A stretch of 64,000 nt of DNA from Euborellia annulipes (Eukaryota; Arthropoda; Insecta; Dermaptera; Anisolabididae), in contig JAKCPI010014212.1 of the NCBI GenBank assembly GCA_023213315.1, forward strand, positions 186,001 through 250,000, in the 5' to 3' direction. Below the pieces are notes generated by a model, which did no database searches, was not told the DNA's origin, and worked only from the letters and a program-made list of their open reading frames with translations. Within the stretch, counting starts at the first letter, position 1, and each line of letters opens with the position of its first letter. Positions 59,254 to 64,000 of the stretch are shown piece after piece. A program made the translations under genes and the position numbers.

Positions 59254-59279
59254 AAAAAAGCACCCGAAGGTGCTTTTTT
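59254..59279. terminator. Bidirectional terminator after mnmC
   Basis: AAAAAAGCACC, loop CGAA and GGTGCTTTTTT form a perfect 11-bp stem with T run, between convergent mnmC and the rhodanese gene. Confidence 0.9.
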
Positions 59280-59594
59280 TTATGCGCCCTGCTCTAGAGG
59301 CAAGCCGGCATCACGAGCTGCACGTGTCCCCCCCATCAGCACGACATATTCACGCGAGGCATCGAATCCTTCTAGTGTCTCAGCTGCACGAGGAGCTTTG
59401 CTACCACCACCACATAAAATATAAATCGGCTGACCCGCAGAGACCTGGTTCAAAATATCAGCATTCAAATCATTAATCGGGCGATTTACCGCACCTTTAA
59501 CATGCCCTTCTGCATAAGCATTTGTATCACGGACATCCCAGATAACAGCATTTTCTGGGAATTCAAATGTTGTAATTTCTTGTTTACGGATCAT
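59280..59594 (-). CDS. Rhodanese-like domain protein
   Basis: A single-domain rhodanese of 104 residues. VIWDVRDTNAYAEGHVKGAVNRP is the N-terminal CH2A-type motif, and the active-site Cys is in YILCGGGSKAPRAAE. Sulfur or phosphatase-type activity at this loop is likely, but the partner is unknown. I use the ATG at 59594 (MIRKQEITTFEFPEN), preceded by AGGAG, rather than 59621. It is divergent from yajQ. Confidence 0.85.
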   Translation of the reverse strand: MIRKQEITTFEFPENAVIWDVRDTNAYAEGHVKGAVNRPINDLNADILNQVSAGQPIYILCGGGSKAPRAAETLEGFDASREYVVLMGGTRAARDAGLPLEQGA

Positions 59595-59685
59595 TGTGCA
59601 CTCCTTTGATGTAAACAACACTTGGCAAATGAAGAAAACCCTCTTAGCATCTCAAATATTCTTTCCCTTTGTAAAGGTCTAAACT

Positions 59686-60174
59686 ATGCCTTCTTTCGAT
59701 ATTGTCTCTGAATTAGAGATTTTTGAAGTTAATCATGCTGTACAGAACACACAAAAAGAGATTGCAACACGTTTTGACTTTCGTGGTCATGATGTTTCAG
59801 TCGAAATAAACGAAAAAAATAAAGAAATTAAAATCAGTACCGAAAGCGATTTCCAATGTGAACAAGTTTACAACATGTTAGAAAATCATTTTTATAAACG
59901 TAAAATTGATGTGCAAGCACTGGACCCGCAAAAAGCTGCTGCTTCAGGCAAAAATTTTGTACAGGTAATTAAACTTAAAGACGGTCTTGACTCGGATACT
60001 GCAAAAAAAATTAATAAAGCCATTAAAGAAAGTGGCGTAAAAGTGCAATCTTCTATCCAAGGCGACAAAATTCGTGTAACGGATAAAAAGCGTGACACTC
60101 TACAACAAGTGATGAACTTTTTACGTGAACAACAATTTGGTGTGCCATTACAGTTTAATAACTTTAAAGATTAA
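59686..60174 (+). CDS. yajQ: YajQ family nucleotide-binding protein
   Basis: A 162-residue protein opening MPSFDIVSELEIFEVNHAVQN, with TRFDFRG and two ferredoxin-like repeats. The family binds cyclic di-GMP in Xanthomonas, and a tRNA- or nucleotide-binding role is proposed elsewhere. Sequence length and the end FGVPLQFNNFKD are standard. It is followed 35 bp later by the DUF4442 gene and may share its transcript. No indels. Confidence 0.93.
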   Translation: MPSFDIVSELEIFEVNHAVQNTQKEIATRFDFRGHDVSVEINEKNKEIKISTESDFQCEQVYNMLENHFYKRKIDVQALDPQKAAASGKNFVQVIKLKDGLDSDTAKKINKAIKESGVKVQSSIQGDKIRVTDKKRDTLQQVMNFLREQQFGVPLQFNNFKD

Positions 60175-60209
60175 TCTCTTGTCGTGACATTCAAAGCTAA
60201 GGTAATTCC

Positions 60210-60704
60210 ATGTCTCAATCCAATCGTCTATCAAAACTGGTAAAAGCGACTTCAAAATTCCCTAAAGGTATTCGGAGTACACTTTGGAGCAAGGCGTTTG
60301 GTCGTATCGTGCCAATGGTGGGTACAGCAAATATTCGCTATCTGGAAGTAGACTCAAACCACGTTACTGTCCGCTTAGATAACCAAAAAAATATGCAGAA
60401 CCATATTAAAGGAGTCCATGCTGCTGCTATGGCTCTTTTAGCTGAAACTGCAACAGGTTTTCTAACGGGTTTACACATTCCTGATAACCGCATTTTATTA
60501 ATCAAATCATTGCATGTAGATTATTTAAAAGTGGTTGAAGGTGGTTTGACTGCTACAGCAACGTTATCTGCTGAACAGCAAAAGTTTATTGCAGATAATG
60601 AGAAAGGTGAACTTGTGATTCCGGTTACTGTGATTGATGATGCAGGCAATGAACCAATCCATTGCCAAATGCTGTGGGCATGGTTACCTAAACGTAAGAA
60701 ATAA
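60210..60704 (+). CDS. DUF4442 hotdog-fold protein
   Basis: A 164-residue protein of the DUF4442/PaaI-like thioesterase group. The segment NHIKGVHAAAMALLAETATGFLTGL is the hotdog helix and its preceding loop, and IKSLHVDYLKVVEGGLTATATLS is the following strand pair. A role as acyl-CoA thioesterase is possible. Catalytic residues are not clear. It lies downstream of yajQ and convergent with yciA. Confidence 0.85.
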   Translation: MSQSNRLSKLVKATSKFPKGIRSTLWSKAFGRIVPMVGTANIRYLEVDSNHVTVRLDNQKNMQNHIKGVHAAAMALLAETATGFLTGLHIPDNRILLIKSLHVDYLKVVEGGLTATATLSAEQQKFIADNEKGELVIPVTVIDDAGNEPIHCQMLWAWLPKRKK

Positions 60705-60710
60705 AGATAT

Positions 60711-60742
60711 AAAAAAGCCCAAATTTAAATTTGGGCTTTTTT
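60711..60742. terminator. Perfect 16-bp palindromic terminator
   Basis: AAAAAAGCCCAAATTT is followed at once by its exact complement AAATTTGGGCTTTTTT. It is a bidirectional terminator for the convergent DUF4442 and yciA genes. Confidence 0.9.
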
Positions 60743-60743
60743 A

Positions 60744-61163
60744 TTATTCACAAGATGCTAAAAACTTGTGTCTCGCTTCTTCAGGAATCTGACGCTTATT
60801 ACCTTTCACATCAACTGCTACAAAGGTAAAGACTCCTTCAGTAATGCGTATTGGCTCACGAGAGTCATCATGACTATCCCAAACTTCAATTTGCATTTGA
60901 ATAGAAGTATTTCCAACTTTTAAAATTTTGGTATAGCAGCTAATAACAAAGCCAACCTTTACCGGAACCAAAAAGGTCATTTGATTAATGGAAATCGTAG
61001 CACAACGACCACGACTGAAACGTTCAGCGTGAATTGCTCCAGCCAAGTCCATTTGTGACACAATCCATCCACCAAAAACATCACCACTCCAGTTTGTATC
61101 GGCTGGCATAGCAATCGTTTGTAAGGATAAAATTCCTTCTGGTTTGGTATAAGCTTCTGACAC
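60744..61163 (-). CDS. yciA: Acyl-CoA thioester hydrolase, YciA type
   Basis: A 139-residue hotdog-fold thioesterase. MPADTNWSGDVFGGWIVSQMDLAGAIHAERFSRGRCATI holds the active-site Asn/Asp and the hotdog helix. The chain then continues through INQMTFLVPVKVGFVISCYT. YciA enzymes hydrolyse a range of acyl-CoAs. I choose the GTG at 61163 (read MSEAYTKPEGILSLQTIAMP), which lies one base after the trxC stop and is preceded by GGAG; the TTG-type start at 61223 would run far into trxC. The last gene of the hydrolase-trxC-yciA transcript. Confidence 0.92.
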   Translation of the reverse strand: MSEAYTKPEGILSLQTIAMPADTNWSGDVFGGWIVSQMDLAGAIHAERFSRGRCATISINQMTFLVPVKVGFVISCYTKILKVGNTSIQMQIEVWDSHDDSREPIRITEGVFTFVAVDVKGNKRQIPEEARHKFLASCE

Positions 61164-61164
61164 C

Positions 61165-61602
61165 TTAGCTCCCGAAATTCGTTTGAAGTTGTTGATCAAG
61201 CCACTGCTGCAATTCAGGCGCACGTAATGCGCCGCTAATACGCGCGACCTCTGTCGTTTTGTTCATTAGGACAAGTGTCGGAATACTTCTCACATGAAAA
61301 GCTTGGCTCAGGCGAGGAGATTCTTCGGTATTAATCTTGGCAAAAATAACGCCTGGATTCTGTTTTGCGACCTGCGCAAAATGTGGCGCCATCATTTTAC
61401 AAGGTCCGCACCATTCTGCCCATAAGTCTATGAAAATAGGTAAATCACTATTCGTGATGTAGTTACTAAAATTTTGCTCATTTAGCTCAATAGGCGTAAG
61501 CGGTAGTAATGGCTGATGACATTGCCCACAGCTCGGTTGCTCAGGAATTTTTTCTTCAGGAACTCTATTTTTTGCACCACACGATGCACATACAATAATC
61601 AT
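61165..61602 (-). CDS. trxC: Thioredoxin 2
   Basis: A 145-residue thioredoxin with an N-terminal zinc ribbon: CX2C (CASC) and CX2C (CGQC) before the fold. The active site is WAEWCGPCKMMAPHF, and the cis-Pro is in VRSIPTLVLM. TrxC reduces protein disulfides in the cytosol and is often induced by oxidative stress. Its ATG lies directly after the hydrolase stop (TAAATG), so translation is probably coupled. yciA starts one base after the trxC stop. Confidence 0.95.
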   Translation of the reverse strand: MIIVCASCGAKNRVPEEKIPEQPSCGQCHQPLLPLTPIELNEQNFSNYITNSDLPIFIDLWAEWCGPCKMMAPHFAQVAKQNPGVIFAKINTEESPRLSQAFHVRSIPTLVLMNKTTEVARISGALRAPELQQWLDQQLQTNFGS

Positions 61603-62501
61603 TTACACCACTCCTATATGCTGATGTAAAAATTCTAATTGGGTTATCACTGCTTTTTCAAACCATGAACCGTGATAAATATCAAAATGTTTCATATCCC
61701 ACTCATGATAACTCACAAAAGGCGCAATATTTGTCGCAGCTTCACGACTTGATTCAATAGGAATAAGGGAATCTTTTTTTGGGCTGCAATAAATAAAACC
61801 GGAATATTAATCTGCCGTACAACTTGAATTGGGCGATATCTCATCAAATTAAAAAAGACACGCGCAGGGACTTCCCCACTCCAATAATAGTCAGGATTTA
61901 CAATCGATAAATAACCATAATAACTATCTGCGGTAGGCATAAAACACAAATTATGTTGATCAGCGACAGGTAATCTTTTGGGATTAAGCCCCATTTTTGA
62001 TCCCATATAGTCCTGACTCGATAACTTCAATGCTTGAGGATAGCGTTGCAAAGGATAGAGCTTGGCAGTTTCAGCCCCATCCACATAAGGAATTTGTACT
62101 AAAATCGCCTGAATATTCTTTAATTCAGAAGCCAGACTTAGCGCATATCCCCCACTTAAAGAAGTCCCCCACAGCACAATCCTTCGATTATCCACAAGTT
62201 TACAAGTCGAAGCATATTGAATAACTGTCTTCCAATCTTCTAATTGTGAGTTGATGGAGACCATTTCTCTGGGCTTACCAGTACTCCCCCCCCAATATCG
62301 ATAATCAAACAAAATAACAGCATAACCGGCCTGTGCGAATCGCTGTGCATATTGAACTAATTTAAATTGACGCAACGCAGCAAAACCATGAGCCATAATA
62401 ATAACGGCAGATTTTTTATTTGTTTTTGGAATATAAAAATCAGCTGCGATCGTTTCCTGACCACATGGAACATATAAAGGCTCAACCATATAAGCGTGCA
62501 T
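61603..62501 (-). CDS. Alpha/beta hydrolase (one frameshift)
   Basis: An alpha/beta hydrolase of about 299 residues. The oxyanion-side IIMAHGFAALRQF, the nucleophile elbow LWGTSLSGGYAL (GxSxG) and, after the frame break, DSLIPIESS (acid) and KHFDIYHG (His) give the full catalytic triad. The break is at an A7 run (T7 on the plus strand near 61763-61769) before DSLIP; one A missing or two extra fits. Substrate unknown; it resembles dienelactone hydrolase/prolyl peptidase types. First gene of the operon with trxC and yciA. The start may be at 62501 or 62489. Confidence 0.85.
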
Positions 62502-62689
62502 ATGTGCTCCGTTGAAATAGAATATGAATAACCAATTTTAAAATAGCCTGATGATCATTTTAAAATTTACAGCTCAGCTATAAGACATAACTTTCTCAGT
62601 CAGAACAACACACGAGTGTCTTGTATCTCAGGTTAAGCTTAATGCTATGATACAGCATAAGAGGTTTTGTTAAATTTTGGAGTGACGAA

Positions 62690-63025
62690 ATGTCAGAGAA
62701 TGTTGGTTTCGCAGGTCAAATCGGTCCAGAACATGTTGGCCAAGTTGTAGAAAAAGGATTTAAATCGATTATTAATAATCGACCAGATATGGAAGGCGGC
62801 CCAGAACAACCTACAAGTGCTCAAATTGAAGAAGCAGCACGCCAAGTAGGGCTAGACTATGTTTATCAACCTGTTGTAGCGGGGCAGATTACAGAACTCG
62901 ATGTACGTACTTTCGCGAATCATTACAACGAGTTGCCAAAGCCTGTACTTATGTTTTGCCGCACAGGAAACCGTTCAAATAATCTATATCAATTAGCGAA
63001 ACAAATGGATTTATTAGACGACTAA
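62690..63025 (+). CDS. DUF442/TIGR01244 family sulfur-transfer/phosphatase-like protein
   Basis: A 111-residue protein with a dual-specificity phosphatase-like fold. IGPEHVGQVVEKGFKSIINNRPDMEGGPEQPT and VLMFCRTGNRSNNLYQLA are the family blocks; the latter is the CX5R loop with Cys and Arg. Related domains occur at the N-terminus of Blh (beta-lactamase hydrolase-like) proteins in sulfide oxidation. The real substrate is unknown. It has a 188-bp leader after the divergent hydrolase. A terminator follows. Confidence 0.88.
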   Translation: MSENVGFAGQIGPEHVGQVVEKGFKSIINNRPDMEGGPEQPTSAQIEEAARQVGLDYVYQPVVAGQITELDVRTFANHYNELPKPVLMFCRTGNRSNNLYQLAKQMDLLDD

Positions 63026-63047
63026 GTTAAAGAAATTAAGATCCTAT

Positions 63048-63080
63048 AAAACCCTATTTCTTCTTTAAAATAGGGTTTTT
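63048..63080 (+). terminator. Terminator after the DUF442-type gene
   Basis: AAAACCCTATTT pairs with AAATAGGGTTTT around an 8-base loop and is followed by T, 23 bases after the stop. Confidence 0.85.
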
Positions 63081-63177
63081 GATAACTTATTTTGCATATC
63101 TCTGCACGAATTCAACAGAACTAAAAATAATATTGCTCTAAAGTATTTAAATCTTTTTGAATCATTTATTAATTTTT

Positions 63178-63282
63178 ATGAATAAATTTATATTCGCTCT
63201 TTTAAGTTGTTTAATTCTTACAGCGTGTTCTTCAATGCAAGTAAAACCTACCGTTGGAGTAACTATGGGTACACGAATTTAA
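63178..63282 (+). CDS. Very small lipoprotein, 34 residues
   Basis: The ATG at 63178 opens a lipoprotein signal (MNKFIFALLSCLILTACSS) whose lipobox LTAC gives a mature peptide of only about 18 residues (SSMQVKPTVGVTMGTRI). It resembles the short lipoproteins found in Acinetobacter. No clear ribosome site is visible upstream (AATTTTT), which lowers confidence. Confidence 0.65.
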   Translation: MNKFIFALLSCLILTACSSMQVKPTVGVTMGTRI

Positions 63283-63386
63283 TTAGCTAACTTCCCCATA
63301 AATATAATGAGCAACCTCATGAAATATATGTTATTTTATAAATCTAAAAAATTATTTTAAATAACTTATCATTTTAATTGGGGATA

Positions 63387-64000
63387 ATGATGAAACTTAC
63401 TCATGGGGTATGTGGAATTACTTTGGCTGCTTTTTTGACAGCTTGTGGTGGGGGTGGCAGTGATGGCTACTATAACCAAAATTCAAATTCTGGCTCTACA
63501 ACAACGCCAACCACACCATCAACAGATCAAGAGTTGGCGACTTCTGTTTTAAATAGCGTAAAACAAGAAGGAAAATATTTATTTGGTGCCTATGATATTA
63601 ATAATGAAAATCTATCAAAAGGTTACATTGATCACGCATTAGACACCTTCGCCCAAGGTCCACTCAAGTTAACATTAGATATTCGAAAAGTATATCTTAC
63701 CAAGTACTCTGATCATTATCGTGAGAAATGCTTCATTAAGAGTACTACAGACTACCGCGCCTGCTACGTATTTAAAGGTGAAGAAATTAAAACTTTACTC
63801 ACTGGTTATAGTGACTGGGACTTTGATATTACAGCAGACGATTTAAAAAATATTAAACTGGCAAGCGATAATATATCTCCAAATTTAGAGGATTATCAAT
63901 CAAATACCAGAATTTATATTTTTCAAAATGAAAATAATGATAAAAACTTCCAAGATGTGACAATTACTGGGGCCTTTGCATATCCATTCCAACAGTCATG
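63387..64000 (+). CDS. Lipoprotein of unknown function (3' end cut by window)
   Basis: The ATG at 63387 (TTGGGGATA upstream) reads MMKLTHGVCGITLAAFLTAC, a lipobox signal peptide, followed by a Gly/Ser/Thr/Pro linker (GGGGSDGYYNQNSNSGSTTT) typical of outer-membrane lipoproteins. The open frame continues for about 204 codons to the window end. The mature part has paired Cys residues (EKCFIKS and YRACYVF) that may form a disulfide, and alternating charged/polar strands (LKLTLDIRKVYLTKY). I do not recognise the family. No indels in the visible part. Confidence 0.8.
   Translation, partial: MMKLTHGVCGITLAAFLTACGGGGSDGYYNQNSNSGSTTTPTTPSTDQELATSVLNSVKQEGKYLFGAYDINNENLSKGYIDHALDTFAQGPLKLTLDIRKVYLTKYSDHYREKCFIKSTTDYRACYVFKGEEIKTLLTGYSDWDFDITADDLKNIKLASDNISPNLEDYQSNTRIYIFQNENNDKNFQDVTITGAFAYPFQQS

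Overview
This is an AT-rich, gene-dense chromosomal window from a gammaproteobacterium, almost certainly Acinetobacter and most likely the A. baumannii/calcoaceticus complex. The best evidence is the order ilvE - glycosyltransferase/deacetylase block - aspS, which is the lipooligosaccharide outer-core (OC) locus of A. baumannii. The BaeSR pair, the trp gene order ending in trpA-accD and the small Acinetobacter-type lipoproteins agree with this. There is no prophage, IS element, integron, CRISPR array or rRNA. One tRNA gene (Leu, anticodon CAA) is present.

Layout. 1-7.4 kb: on the minus strand, trpF-trpB-DUF1543-DUF2804, then a divergent AraC regulator/metal-dependent hydrolase pair, then trpA-accD. 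7.5-11 kb: a cobalamin riboswitch followed by btuB, a PduO-type cobalamin adenosyltransferase and a glycerophosphodiester phosphodiesterase. 11-15.2 kb: META lipoprotein, acyl-CoA desaturase, SelO and an L,D-transpeptidase. 15.2-18.4 kb: baeR-baeS and a small Spy-like lipoprotein. 18.7-22.5 kb: two paralogous acyl-CoA dehydrogenases. 22.5-27 kb: quinone oxidoreductase-like protein, PsiE, RcnB-like protein, an unknown protein and a heavily broken phospholipase D gene. 27-32.3 kb: a zinc-type TonB receptor (ZnuD) with a Zur-like operator, a DUF4184 membrane protein, aspS and a small membrane protein. 32.3-41.2 kb: the OC locus and ilvE. 41.2-45.3 kb: glnE and a soluble GAF histidine kinase. 45.8-51.9 kb: tRNA-Leu, queA, tgt, yajC, secD and secF. 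52-64 kb: coaBC, radC, bestrophin, PHP phosphatase, yciB, YciI, a coiled-coil membrane protein, mnmC, rhodanese, yajQ, DUF4442, yciA, trxC, alpha/beta hydrolase, a DUF442-type protein and two lipoproteins, the last running off the end.

The dominant oddity is the number of single-base indels. About twenty-five genes, including the essential aspS and secD, are split by one or more frameshifts, usually in short homopolymers. Loss of aspS or secD would be lethal, so most of these are probably sequencing errors, and I annotate such genes across their full span. The phospholipase D gene, with about ten shifts in 1.5 kb, is far denser and may be really decayed or lie in a badly read stretch.

I found no clearly new multi-gene system. 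The best leads are the mixed-strand OC locus, which holds a ParB-like protein of unknown role and two gene remnants (an LpxL-type acyltransferase and an HtrL/YibB-type N-terminus), and three structured non-coding elements: twin imperfect palindromes after baeS, three consecutive hairpins near 25.3 kb and interleaved DnaA-box-like sites near 15.2 kb.
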